Of a stretch of DNA of 64,000 bases, positions 11,897-24,512 are shown in pieces. Position 1 is the stretch's first letter; every line of letters begins with the position of its first letter. Both the position numbers and the translations under genes were made by a program. The stretch is taken from assembly GCA_027475525.1 (NCBI GenBank), contig JAMWFC010000116.1, positions 2,603,826 to 2,667,825 of the forward strand, in the 5' to 3' direction. The stretch is from Macrolepiota albuminosa. Its lineage: Eukaryota > Basidiomycota > Agaricomycetes > Agaricales > Agaricaceae. The notes beneath the pieces are model-generated. The model did not search any database, had not been told where the DNA came from, and saw only the letters and a program-made list of their open reading frames with translations.

Positions 11897-13242
11897 TCAT
11901 GAAGCAGCTATGATGATGGCCTGAGTTTTGACGGTCGCGTCTGCCAGAGCGCATTCGAAAGCCCGCAAATGCTCCTCCACAACCTTCCGACCGTCTACTC
12001 TTCTCTTGGTGTTACCAGTGTAGGCGTTGTCGTGCTGTCAAGTTCGTCACCTTCTATTATGCCAGCCTCCCACCTGTCGATTCTTATTCTACTTTTCTCT
12101 GCATTGTCCCAGTCCGCACGCCATCCACCCAATTTGTTCTTCAAAGCGCGTATCTTCCTTCCTGCTTCTGTTGTAGCAGCGCCATTGACTTGCGCGTGTT
12201 CAGATATTGTGGAAAGCGATGAAACAAGGGAGGCGGTGAAAGAGCGTAGATGTGCTAGTTGTAGAACAGTCTTTGCTGGGGTGGCGTCTCCACTTATTGG
12301 AGGGGGCAGGGGGAAGGAATCTTTAGTGGGAGAGGTGACAGCCCCATAATCATCCTCCTCGTCCCCAAGGCGGTCAGGATCTGTTTCCCAATCTTGAGAA
12401 AGAGACTTGTGTCGGCGATGGGTGGGAGAAGGTATTTCTTCTTCTATGACAATATCCAGTGTAGTTTGGAATTCCGGCTGAGACGACGGCAATTGTTTGT
12501 CTTCTGACAAGTCATCCATCGAAGAGAGCTCCTCTAAACTGCCCAAAACTTCCGTGCCACCAACTTCTCCTGAGATCTTCCTGAATTCTCGCTCGTATTC
12601 GAGTAATTCCCGCACTTGTCCTTCACGATCTCGTGTCGTCTCATTGATTCGGCGGATGACGTCTGAAGCGATGCGCTCTAGTGCTGGTGGCTGACTTCCG
12701 AATGTACCAGGGTCGATATCAAGTGTTCGGAGATGCAAAAGAAATTTATCAGTAAAATCAAGATTCTGAGCAAGGAGCTCCATTGCGTCTTGTTGCGGCC
12801 TTTCCTTCGAATGACTCCTCGAAGCAGACGGGGCACCGAACACGGGATCAAGGTTATGCGAAGGCTGGTTAAAGTCGTCTTGAGGTATTTCGGACCCGAA
12901 AGAATTCGGACCGAGCTCCTCCGCGAAGGAAGAAGGGTCGTTGCCAATGGTAATTTGCATACCACCTTCGGGCTGCTCATCTTCTGCATCTTCATCGTAA
13001 TCGATTCCAAACTCTTCTGCAAGCAGTCTAGATCCTGTGCTAGGCTCCGGCATAAGGGCCACTGCCAGCTCGTGTGCAAGGGAATGACGACCGTTGGCGG
13101 CGTCGTCGGGAACGACCAAGCCACGTAGAGAAGATGTAGATTTGCGATTCTTCATTGTTGGGCGCGAAGGAGATTTACGAGGAGATACGGAAAGAAAGTG
13201 AGACTTGTGGTTGAAAACATCTTCCTGAGCGTCGTTCTGCAT
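11897..13242 (-). CDS. Conserved-looking acidic coiled protein of unknown function, with an apparent frameshift near its end
   Basis: A minus-strand frame starting at ATG 13242 runs about 415 codons and is then stopped by TAG near 11995. I recognise no domain. It is acidic, with Ser/Pro-rich stretches, and has a helical segment, HLRTLDIDPGTFGSQPPAL followed by ERIASDVIRRI, then coiled-coil-like RELLEYEREFRKI. Immediately past the stop, another frame continues with strongly coding-like sequence (RRVDGRKVVEEHLRAFECAL, then a KTQAI tail) to TGA 11897-11899. No intron of normal size can link the two, so a one-base indel around 11990-12010 is suspected, either sequence error or mutation. The upstream TTG-led extension to 13293 was not used because it lacks an ATG. 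Divergent from PRP40, 319 bp between starts. Confidence 0.65.
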
Positions 13243-13561
13243 TTCTAAAGAGCCTTCGCTGATCAAATGAGCCGCGAACCATCCAAAACGCAATCTTGTT
13301 ACTCTGTTTGCTCTTATTTACGCGACGGACGGTCAGACATACGTCCGTGTTTTGCCTTCTAAGAATGCACTGAAACTTAGCTAGGAATGATACAATATAG
13401 TATTCATGCGAGGCGTTACGGTCCTTGCAAGTCTCAAGGCGTTAGTAGTTGTATCTGGTGCGTCTTGTGCTAAGCCCTCAAAGGCCTTCCGATTCAAACA
13501 TGTGTAAATATTGCTGTCGTTCTCTTGCTGAACCAGAGTACATAACACACCCTACACCATC

Positions 13562-16500
13562 ATGGTCCGTTTTTTGTTTCTGTAATCCTGGTAAATACTC
13601 ACCCTTTCCTTCCTGTATAGTCTACACCATCCCAATCTGCGACGGGTCTGTGGGTATGTTGCTTCTTTTTTTCCATTATAAACTGAACTGAAGGGCGCTT
13701 TCTAGACGGAACATCGTAATCCGGAGGGGCGAACCTACTGGTACAACACTGGCACGAAGGCTAGTGTTTGGGAGAATTCTAGACGGAACATCGTAATCCG
13801 GAGGGGCGAACCTACTGGTACAACACTGGCACGAAGGCTAGTGTTTGGGAGAAACCAGATGGTGAGTCAATGCCTTTCTCCTGAAAATCAGATTGCTTAT
13901 TCGGCGTTAGAATTGAAAACACCTTTTGAGGTCAGTTTTTCTGTTCCTGGCAGAAAACGTGCAGTCTGTTTATCGTTTGATTTCAGCGTGCACTGAACCA
14001 GACTAAGTGGAAGGAATACTTCTCTGGTGGTCGGAAATATTATTATAATGTGAGTATCTATCTCGTTTTTTCCTAATTACTTGAGCTTAGGCTTTGGTGT
14101 CTTTTGAGACTGAAACCAAGGACTCGAAATGGGACATGCCTGATGAACTCCTCCTTGTCCTGGAGAAAGTTGAAAAGGAGAGCCAGAACAAAGTCCAGCC
14201 AGCAACTGGGTAAGGTCTTCTGAACTCCTCCTTGTCCTGGAGAAAGTTGAAAAGGAGAGCCAGAACAAAGTCCAGCCAGCAACTGGGTAAGGTCTTCAAT
14301 TATGCGTACAAGGCCTGCCCAAATAACTGCCCCTGGCTTTACCCCAGTTCTATCTACGCAAGGTGCACTTGTACCCATGGGAGGCGCTGATTCATCCTCA
14401 TTCAATTCCGCTTCCCAGCCTAATGGTCAGAACGGTGTTGATTTGACAGTTGGAGCACATACTGGGGCTTTGTCTTCCACCCCTTCTGGCATCCTTCCGG
14501 CACGACCTAACCTCCCTGATGATCCTGTCATCCCTCACAATGGTTTCTTGACGGTTGAAGAAGGCGAAAAAGCCTTCATGCATCTGTTGAGGAAAGCTGG
14601 AGTTGACGCTACTTGGACATGGGATCAGACGATGAGAGCCATCATCACGGATCCGTTGTACAAGGCACTCAATACTCTTGCAGAGAAGAAAGCGGCATGG
14701 GAAAAGGTGAGTAGCTTTGCAGCACGGATCCGTTGTACAAGGCACTCAATACTCTTGCAGAGAAGAAAGCGGCATGGGAAAAGGTGAGTAGCTTTGCAGA
14801 CTTGAGACAAGGCGTGATTGGATCTCCTTCGGTAGTTCACAACAGCGCTTAAAGCAAAGGAGCAAGAAGAGAAGGAAGCACGATTGGGAAAGTTGCGCCC
14901 GGCCATTCGTAACATGCTAAAAGGAAATCCCAGTGTTTTTCATTACACGACTTTTAGCACAGCCGACAAACTTTTTTACCAGCATCCCATCTGGCAGCAA
15001 GCCAGGATAGAATCAGAGCGTCGCTTGATCTTTGAGGAGTACGTAGCAGAGCTCAAATCGCGTGATGTGGTCAGTGTTGTTTGTCCGTTTTTAGGCCTTC
15101 GTTCGACTCATAGTTATCATTGAAAAAACAGCAAGCGAGTCGGGCCGCACGTTCTCGCAGTGTCGCTAAAGTTGTCAATCTTTTCAAACAACTTAACGTC
15201 GACGTCCTTACGCGTTGGAGAACAGCTCATAATATGGTCCTCGAATCACAGGAATGGAACGAGGACTCAGAACTTCGAAAATTGCCCACACTCGATATCT
15301 TGCTTGCCTTTGAGGACTACAGCCGTGTACGAGAGCGTGAATACGAAGATCAGATGCGGAAGGCGCAAGTTGAAAAGACGCGTAGAGAACGCAAGGCGCG
15401 CGAGTCTTTCAAGGTACGAGGATATTCAAAGTAGTGTAATTACTCTCTTCATCTTCATGGAATATAGGAGCTGCTTCAAAGTTTGGTCAATTCCGGAAAA
15501 ATCAAAGCACGGTCCAAGTGGAAGGAGGTCTATCCCATTTTCGCGGATGACGAGCGTTACCTCTCCTTGCTTGGTAACCCTGGCTCTAACCCTCTTGAGC
15601 TCTTTTGGGATGCCGTTGATGCCCTTGATCAAGAACTGGATCGAAAAATCACTGTTGTTGAAGCGGCATTTGAGCGACACAATGTACAGGAGGCTCAGAA
15701 GAAAGGTGAAGATAGGGACAAGGTTGTAGGCTTTGTTGTGGACCCCGAGACGACAGAAGAAGAATTTAGGAGTGTCGTGGAGGCAAATGCAGACGAAGCT
15801 GTGCATGCACTGATGAAGGAAGATTTGGTTGAGATTTATACTACAGTGAGGTTTTGGAATCACTTTGGCCTAAGTCATGACTAAAGGTTATACTTTCAGC
15901 TTCATGATGCTGCGGTGAAAAAGCAGGCCGAGGAGAAGAGAAGGGCAGAGAGAAAGCAACGTCATCTGCAGGACGACCTCAGATATGCCTTAAAGAAACT
16001 TCCAGAGCCACTGGACATTAATCTATCTTATGACGATGTTTGTGATTGCCTTTTCTTCTCATCATAGTCTAACTGTGCTCTTAGGTTGTACCTCTGATAC
16101 AACATCTTCCTGAGTATATTGCTGTGGATGATGACGAAGGGCGGCGCGCGGCCTTTGCGAAATTTGTCAAAAGACAAAAGGTGAGACAATCTGAGATGAC
16201 TTCTTTCACGTCTCTCATGAGGTTATAGGAACGACAACGGGAAGCGGCGTCTGAAGATGGCGCCTCCACAACAAGCCGCAAGCGCAAGGAGCCTGCGCGC
16301 GATCACCGAGATGGTGATCGTGACCGGGGTGACCGTGATCGCGAAAAGGACAGAGACCGGGAATCTCATCATCGTGACCGCGACAGGGAGCGAGACCGCT
16401 CTGACAGAGTGAAGGACCATGATCGTGATGCAAGAGGATCAAAACATGACTACCGCTCATCGAGAGACCATGGCCGGGGCGATCGCGACAAGGACTATGA

Positions 16501-16823
16501 CAAGAAGCATGGATATCATCGGGACGACGACAGAAGGAAGGACAGGGACTCTCGTGATGATAAGAAATATAGCAGAGAGTGGGAAGATGGTGCGGGCGTC
16601 AAGTCGGAGCGGGAACGCAGTGCGTCTGTGTATAAAGAGGATGCGAAGCGAGACGCATACGACGATCGGCTTCACGATGAACGTGCTGAAAAGGTTGGCA
16701 TGCCGACCTTGTTTCCCAGGACTAGGACTAATTAGTGTTGTCTATATACAGCGAGCGAGACATGACCGTGAAGAGTCATTGCGAGGTGAACGAGCTGAGA
16801 CTCCGGAAGAGGGTGAAATCTAA
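13562..16823 (+). CDS. PRP40: PRP40, U1 snRNP-associated splicing factor (two WW, several FF domains)
   Basis: PRP40 bridges the U1 snRNP at the 5' splice site to branch-point factors during early spliceosome assembly. WW1 spans the segment [19 protein letters not shown] to VWEKPDEL. WW2 begins [14 protein letters not shown] and ends WDMPDELL. A Pro/Ser/Asn-rich linker follows, then FF domains ([60 protein letters not shown]) and an RD/RE/KD-rich charged tail ending EEGEI at TAA 16821. The best start is an ATG at 13562 directly followed by an intron (13565-13620), giving [12 protein letters not shown] in frame; this exon is three coding bases and is the least certain point. Three 77-bp duplications interrupt the gene at 13700, 14144 and 14646; one copy of each restores the frame. 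Confidence 0.93.
13700..13853. repeat. 77-bp perfect tandem duplication D, PRP40 WW1 exon
   Basis: Copies 13700-13776 and 13777-13853 are identical. The unit contains the splice acceptor and most of WW domain 1, so the second copy mimics a duplicated exon start. Confidence 0.95.
14144..14297. repeat. 77-bp perfect tandem duplication E, PRP40 exon/intron edge
   Basis: Copies 14144-14220 and 14221-14297 are identical. The unit holds the end of the WW2 exon and the donor GTAAGGTCTTC, so both occur twice. Confidence 0.95.
14646..14799. repeat. 77-bp perfect tandem duplication F, PRP40 FF1 exon/intron edge
   Basis: Copies 14646-14722 and 14723-14799 are identical. The unit holds the end of the first FF exon ([17 protein letters not shown]) plus the following donor GTGAGTAGC. 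Confidence 0.95.
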
Positions 16824-16932
16824 CCAGTGTCAAATACTTTGCTTTGTGCTCTTTGTTGTACACGTTTATAGTTTCCTTCAATATTAATATAATTACCTAC
16901 AAAAGCAAATGAATAGCAACATTATGGAGTCG

Positions 16933-17424
16933 CTATGAAGAGGATTCTATTGGAATCTCGATTTCGCCAATACGGAGACGGGTGTATGGTTGTTTATGCG
17001 ATATGGTTTTTTGGTACCCCTTTCTCCTCTTCTTTTTGAAGATGAACTCCATTTTACCCTTGGTGTGCTCAACGACGGTGGCCTGGACACGGACTCGTGA
17101 AGGTGATATTGTGGGGTTGCCCCGGAGGGTATACTCGCGTGAGCCAAGTTCATGAATCTCGTCGAGCGTGAGGACGTCGCCGACTTTGACGTCGCGGAGA
17201 CGAGGGACAGTGAGAATGTCACGAGGAGTAAGGATGTGTTTCCTGCCCACAAAGTTTGCAATGATGTAGTGAGAGGGTTGGGAACGGATGAGTTCGAGTG
17301 CGGCAGTGGTGGACCCGGGTTGCGTGTGCACAGCGCGACACAGCGCGGGGACTGGAGGGACTGTGAATAGCAATTAAGACAAGAAAGTCGAACACTCACC
17401 ACTGCGCGCTAGACGGGCAAGCAT
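16933..17424 (-). CDS. Mitochondrial large-subunit ribosomal protein bL21m
   Basis: Nuclear-encoded bL21 of the mitochondrial ribosome (yeast Mrpl49 family). Exons 17424-17400 and 17360-16933 give 150 residues. Features in order: a short mitochondrial presequence starting MLARLARS, a beta-barrel core with VGRKHILTPRDILTVPRL, KVGDVLTLDEIHELGS, then the RNA-binding loop FIFKKKRRKGYQKTISHKQP followed by YTRLRIGEI. The KKKRRKGYxxxxxHKQ signature is diagnostic for L21. The start ATG at 17424 is preceded by no other in-frame ATG in the exon. Convergent with PRP40 (109 bp between stops) and divergent from ATP1 (149 bp between starts). Confidence 0.92.
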
Positions 17425-17573
17425 CGTCTGTGCTCTGGCAGTGACGATGTTTCCGTGTTGTGTGAAATTTAGAAATTGAAGCTCCGCCTGAATCTTCCGA
17501 CTAACGCCGATTGTGGTGGTCAAACCGAAAACTTCCCTACTCATCCCCATATCCTGCTTCCACCTCCTTCGCC
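17425..17573. promoter_or_regulatory. Bidirectional promoter of bL21m and ATP1
   Basis: 149 bp separate the starts of two nuclear genes for mitochondrial proteins, one for the mitoribosome and one for ATP synthase. Pyrimidine-rich stretches lie just before the ATP1 start on the plus strand, typical of strongly transcribed fungal genes. Sharing of elements is inferred from spacing. Confidence 0.55.
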
Positions 17574-19736
<2,163 letters not shown>

Positions 19737-20039
19737 AACTACCTTAAGACGTAATTGCGTGCATGCTCTAGATTCTCGATGATGTCTAGTTGTCGTCGAA
19801 TCCAAAATAAAACCGCTTTCTTTTTGCTGTGCGGGCACATTTCTTTGATAAGTCTGAACAAGAGATGAGATGAGATTTGCTTGATGTTGCTGTCTTACCA
19901 ATTGTGTTCCAAACAAAACAAAGAGTTACGCACAAGATCTTATCTTATCCGATTACAATGACTGATATCCGAACCCGAAAGAATCAAGACTTGCACAATT
20001 TTCCATTATTTTCAAAGGTTTCACGCGTTTCGCAACAGG

Positions 20040-21576
20040 ATGACCACTCAAGCATCGACTATAAACGCCGAATCCATCGCGCGGGTTGCGAAGGAGGCGT
20101 TTGAGGCTTCACAACTGACATCATCGTCTCAGCGCGTTGACGCTCTCCACGCTATACGATCAGAGCTCGAGTCAAGGCGCGAGGCAATCCTGTCCGCAAA
20201 CAAGGAAGATCTACAAGTTCGTGTTCCGATCTTTCCGGACAATAAGCGATGACTGGGTTCTTCTAGGCTGCACAAGCTGAAGTAGATGCTGGTCATATGT
20301 CCAAATCTCTACTTGCGCGACTTGATTTGGGCCGAGGTGACAAATGGAATTCAATGCTTCAGGGCGTCATTGACGTTGCTGCCCTTCCTGACCCAACCGG
20401 CACGGTCACGTATGCGACGGAACTTGACGATGGATTAGAGCTCTACAGAGTGTCGTGTCCCATTGGTGTACTGTTGGTCATCTTTGAAGCTCGTCCGGAA
20501 GTCGTAGTGAATATTGCATCACTGGCGATCAAATCTGGTTCGAATGCGTTTTGGTGTATTAGTCAAAGTACTGTGTTGACTTCTCTATCAGGAAATGCTG
20601 CGATATTGAAAGGGGGAAAGGAATCAAATCGAACGACGAAACTGCTTTCCGAAGCTATTCAGGCCGGATTATCAAAGGCCTCTATGAAAAGTACATACAT
20701 CCAAACTATTGAAACTCGAGCGGAAGTTTCTTCTCTGCTAGCCATGGACCAATATATTGACCTCGTCATTCCTCGAGGTAGCAAGCAGCTGGTCAAAAAT
20801 ATCCAAAACAATACGCGCATACCTGTCATGGGTCATGCAGATGGCCTATGCTCGATATACCTCGATGAGACTGCTGATGTGCAAAAGGCGAAACGGGTTG
20901 TTGTGGATGCTAAAGTGAGGCTTGTGATATAAGTCTCTATCGAACAGCTAATATATGGCATTGATAGATTGACTATCCCTCTGCGTGCAATGCGGTGGAA
21001 ACTCTCATTGTCCACGAATCCTTGCTCAATACAGTCTGGCCGGAAGTTGCCAGAGCACTCTTAGCTGCAAATGTTGAATTGCTTTGTGACGAGCCTACGC
21101 TCAAGGTGTTATCATCTCTTCAAAATTCCCCACAAAATCTTTCGAGGCTAGTCAAGGCATCAGAACCTTCCACGTACGACATCGAGCACCTCTCTCTAAC
21201 TATTTCCGTCGTCGCTCTCCCCTCGCTCCAAAGCGCGATCAATTTTATTAACCATCATGGATCTGGGCACACAGACGCGATCATAACAGAATCTGAGTCT
21301 GCTGCGTCGACGTTTTGCCGTGGTGTAGACTCGGCGAGTACATTCGTTAACGCAAGTACGCGGTTTGCAGACGGCTTCAGGTATGGGTTTGGAACAGAGG
21401 TTGGCATAAGCACTGGGAAGATCCATGCCAGAGGTCCTGTTGGGCTTGATGGACTCGTCATCTACAAATACATGATGAGGAGCAAAGACAAAGCTGGGCA
21501 CATCGTTGGAGAGTTTGGCACAGGGAAAAAAAGTTACAAACATCAACCGATCGAAACCTCCTCTGTGCCATTTTGA
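20040..21576 (+). CDS. PRO2: PRO2, gamma-glutamyl phosphate reductase
   Basis: Catalyses NADPH-dependent reduction of gamma-glutamyl phosphate to glutamate semialdehyde, the second step of proline synthesis. Exons 20040-20216, 20267-20537, 20592-20914 and 20968-21576 join to 459 residues. Motifs: CPIGVLLVIFEARPEVVVNI, SGNAAILKGGKES, VIPRGSKQLVKNIQNNTRIP, VMGHADGLCSIYLDE, the catalytic cysteine in DYPSACNAVETLIVHE, NASTRFADGFRYGFGTEVGI and GPVGLDGLVIYKYMM. It ends HIVGEFGTGKKSYKHQP followed by a short tail. Start at 20040 is the first ATG in the conserved N-terminal helix; an in-frame plus-strand ATG further upstream does not exist. It follows ATP1 in tandem with a 303-bp spacer. Confidence 0.95.
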
Positions 21577-22500
21577 TTCTGACCTTGCAGGGTGGCCTTC
21601 ATACAGATTGATGTTTGGGACGTTGTATCTCAAGGAAAATCACACTGGATGCGGGCATTCTGTAATAACGTAATTGATTCCTCCAATAAGCGCAGTCAGA
21701 ATGATATCGATGTATGTATATAATAGGCGGTCCTGGGAGCTTTGCATTGGCTTTGCATGGTTCCAAAGTTGCTAGGTTGCCCAGAAAATATCGGTAAATG
21801 ATAGCAATCGGCGCATTACACCACTGTTGGTTTGATACAAATCTCGGACTCCATCTCACCATGAATTGCAGGCCTACCTCAGGTTTATAGCAGTGGTGTC
21901 GATGGCTGGACATCTTTAACGGGGAACTTTCATGACGCAGGTTGGTTTGCCTGTCGCGAATACCCTGACAAGGCAGAAGCTTGTATATCGGCATCTGAAA
22001 TCTATGCCTCTTCCGACGCCAGCTGTCCAGGCCCAGTGAAAAGTCGATATAGGAAAAACAAGAGGGATCAAGGGAAATCGGTTCTGCCAACCTATTCTTG
22101 GTTCAACTCTGCTGCTCTCGATTTTTCGGACTCTGAGCGAGGCAAGCCAAGCAAGGAAGAGCAAAATTATGAATTGCATTACTACTATTAGGTCTCGATT
22201 ACACTTGATTACACTCGCTGCGATCTAGTAGTCACGGTATCTATATTTCTGCAAAACCTCTGCCTGCTCGACACCAATGTCGAAATAATGTCAGAAATCG
22301 TTAAGTTCATCCAGTATAAAGAACGTAGACAAACCGAGGCACCTGGAAGGTTGATATGGGATGAAAAATGAAATCTATCAATGATCATGGCAATCGAAGT
22401 TAGCATCGGGACTGCAAAACAAGTTGAAGAGAGCCATACCATGATTTTGAGTTGGCAAGCATGCGATACTTCTATCAAAGGAGTGAGTAATATATCAAGC
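21577..22500. other. Gene-poor stretch, probably decayed mobile DNA
   Basis: No family is recognisable. Minus-strand open stretches at 21599-22179 are broken by many stops and have no ATG-led conserved block. The position beside degenerate transposase pieces suggests old insertion debris. Confidence 0.4.
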
Positions 22501-23714
22501 TATCAGCTAGTTTGGCATACTTGGTGACTTTCGGCATCAAGGGAATCCCAATACTTGCTGAACTCATGCTCCATACCTGTCGAATTTTGCTTAATCCACT
22601 CGCGTTTGCAGATGCTCCTATGATTACAATGATCAAAAACGAACACCAATTTGATTATAAGTGACATACTTTGCATTATTTGCCCTGCCTGCCGATGCCT
22701 TCTTTGACTTTTTCAGAGTGCTCGATTCTTTCGGAGCATCAGCAGCTGGTTCCTCCGGTATCCTTGAAGCTTGCATAGGACCGATATTTGGCACCACTGG
22801 AGGTAGTTGCGGCGCTGCAGGGAGATTGGAGCCTGTTGAGGATGTGATGGTCTGGTTCGAGAGAGGTATCATCAAGGATGTCAGACTGCGAAGATCTATA
22901 TAATAATTATGTTAGTTTCAGCATCTCGATTGACTATATGCATACTTGATTGATGAGAGGATTTTTCTACAAGAATCTTCAACAAATGTCTCCAAGTGTG
23001 TAAGCTGCCGTGCTATCATTTGATTTTCATGAAAAATATCAGCAAGCTTGATATCGAGATGTCAAATTGCTTGCCATGTATCTGAATTTGAGCGCTCGCC
23101 AGACCAAAAATGCATATTTGTAGGATTCTATCATTTTTAGTAGTTAATATCTTACTGAGTATACATTCAGACCATACCATAGAGTTCATATTAAAGTTTG
23201 ATGCTCGATGGGTTTGGTATGCATGCTGATTGTCAATTTCGAAATTGTTTTGAAGCCTGGAGGATCTAGCTTGATTTTGACTAACATCAAATTCATCAAG
23301 AGAGAAATCATTAGAGAAAGATGAACATCCTGGTGGAAATAGAGAAGACATAAACAGAGCAGACGTAGCGTAAGAGGAAAAATAGAAGTATAGCAGTGTT
23401 GATGTGGATGCGTTGTTTGGAGTACACTTTATAATTAAATAAACAGAGCATATTTCGTAAATCAGTACTATTACAGCATTGTCTACTTCAGCATTGTCTT
23501 CTTGGTAACTCTCAGCGAGATCTGGCTGCTCCGCTGCGGTACTAGTAGTGGTGATTTTTCTGTTATCACGCCGCGAGATTGCGGCATCTCTCAGAAGCTT
23601 TTGATGGGCATAGTACGTTGTTTTGGATACCTGCTTTTTATGTTTGCAATACAGGTGACAGTCACAGAAGTAGCGTCGTTCTTTGTGATTTTGAGATGAG
23701 AGGCTCGAGGACAT
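22500..23714 (-). pseudogene. Degenerate transposase-like locus (basidiomycete CxC-leader type)
   Basis: From an ATG at about 23714 the minus strand encodes ERRYFCDCHLYCKHKKQVSK followed by TTYYAHQKLLRDAA. Such a short Cys-rich leader followed by a tyrosine-rich 'YYAH' segment is common at the N-terminus of Plavaka/KDZ-like transposases in mushrooms. The frame then dissolves into AT-rich, probably intronic or decayed sequence. Two more coding-like pieces follow on the same strand: a Pro/Ser/Lys-rich one (22875-22640, with STLKKSKKASAGRANNAKYV) and CKREWIKQNSTGMEHEFSKY near 22600-22530. No catalytic core remains visible. Family assignment rests on the leader only. Confidence 0.4.
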
Positions 23715-23782
23715 GGCAATGCCAGTATACAATCTCACGTGAGTTAGATGAGACGAAGAAATCAATCAAATTTCAAATTCAG

Positions 23783-23812
23783 CTAGGCGCCTAGGCGCCT
23801 AGGCCTCTAGAG
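23783..23812. repeat. CTAGGCGC palindromic tandem repeat
   Basis: The unit CTAGGCGC occurs twice and is followed by CTAGGCCT and CTAG; each AGGCGCCT is its own reverse complement. GC-rich in AT-rich surroundings. Subterminal palindromes of this kind are often found at ends of hAT-like transposons; hAT-like coding sequence lies 360 bp away. Confidence 0.5.
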
Positions 23813-24170
23813 CTATAGGAACGATGTCGACGATGCCATATGCAACAACGACGTGGACAAGTTGACAAGTTGGAGGACGATGTTAATGAACGTTAATGAA
23901 CGTAATGAACTTCAATATGAATTTAAGTCTCAATTGTGTCTTGCCTTTGATTTCCCTTGATTACGCTTGTTTCCCTTGATCGCTCTTGTTTTTCCTATAT
24001 CGACTTTTCACTGGGGTCCAGGTCCAGGCATCTTTCATCCGACGTTACGTTCGTTGGGCATCGACAAAAATGAGTATATACTCGCCAACATCGTGTGCTA
24101 TGTCATTTGATACCAGAAAAAGCATCTTGTTTTCTATCCTACGTACAACATTAAATCTTTTTGACCTGTC

Positions 24171-24316
24171 CAATGACTTTTGAGTCTGAGGAAGACTTGA
24201 TGGCCCAACTTCCAGCTTCCTGCCGTACAGAGGTTGAAGGGCCGATGTCAATTTCGTCAGAGCTTCAACGCTACAAGATCGCTCTCGATGAAAGCTCGTC
24301 GTCAGACTTTTTATAA
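24171..24316 (+). pseudogene. Fragment resembling a hAT transposase dimerisation region
   Basis: A 48-codon plus-strand frame starts MTFESEEDLMAQL and contains SISSELQRYKIALDE before its stop. The ELQRY-type motif followed by acidic/Ser residues recalls the start of the C-terminal hAT dimerisation domain, which normally continues to a WW motif that is absent here. Too short for certainty; treated as a remnant. Confidence 0.35.
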
Positions 24317-24512
24317 TACATAAATGCAATATCCAGAACTCTACATACTACAATACTAGACATAGGTTGTCTCAACAGAAAAGACTGACAAATACCGTCA
24401 GGTCGAGGAGATAATCATTATGCTTGGTCGGCAGCTTCTTGCTAGACAAAGACGTCAAAATGCAGTGCTGTCTCGTCCATAGCATGCCAGGGGTCCGGTG
24501 AAGGGTTCCAGG

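Noticed and set aside
12733..13128. Plus-strand frame opposite the unknown coiled protein
   Set aside because: Mirrors the minus-strand gene; no start context and no family motif.
10843..14799. 77-bp repeats as minisatellites or true exon duplications
   Set aside because: Only two copies each, identical, unrelated units and one fixed period; frames work with one copy. Fits assembly overlap better.
16409..16735. Asp/Arg/Lys-rich frame as a separate SR-like protein
   Set aside because: It is the charged C-terminal tail of PRP40, in frame through the preceding introns.
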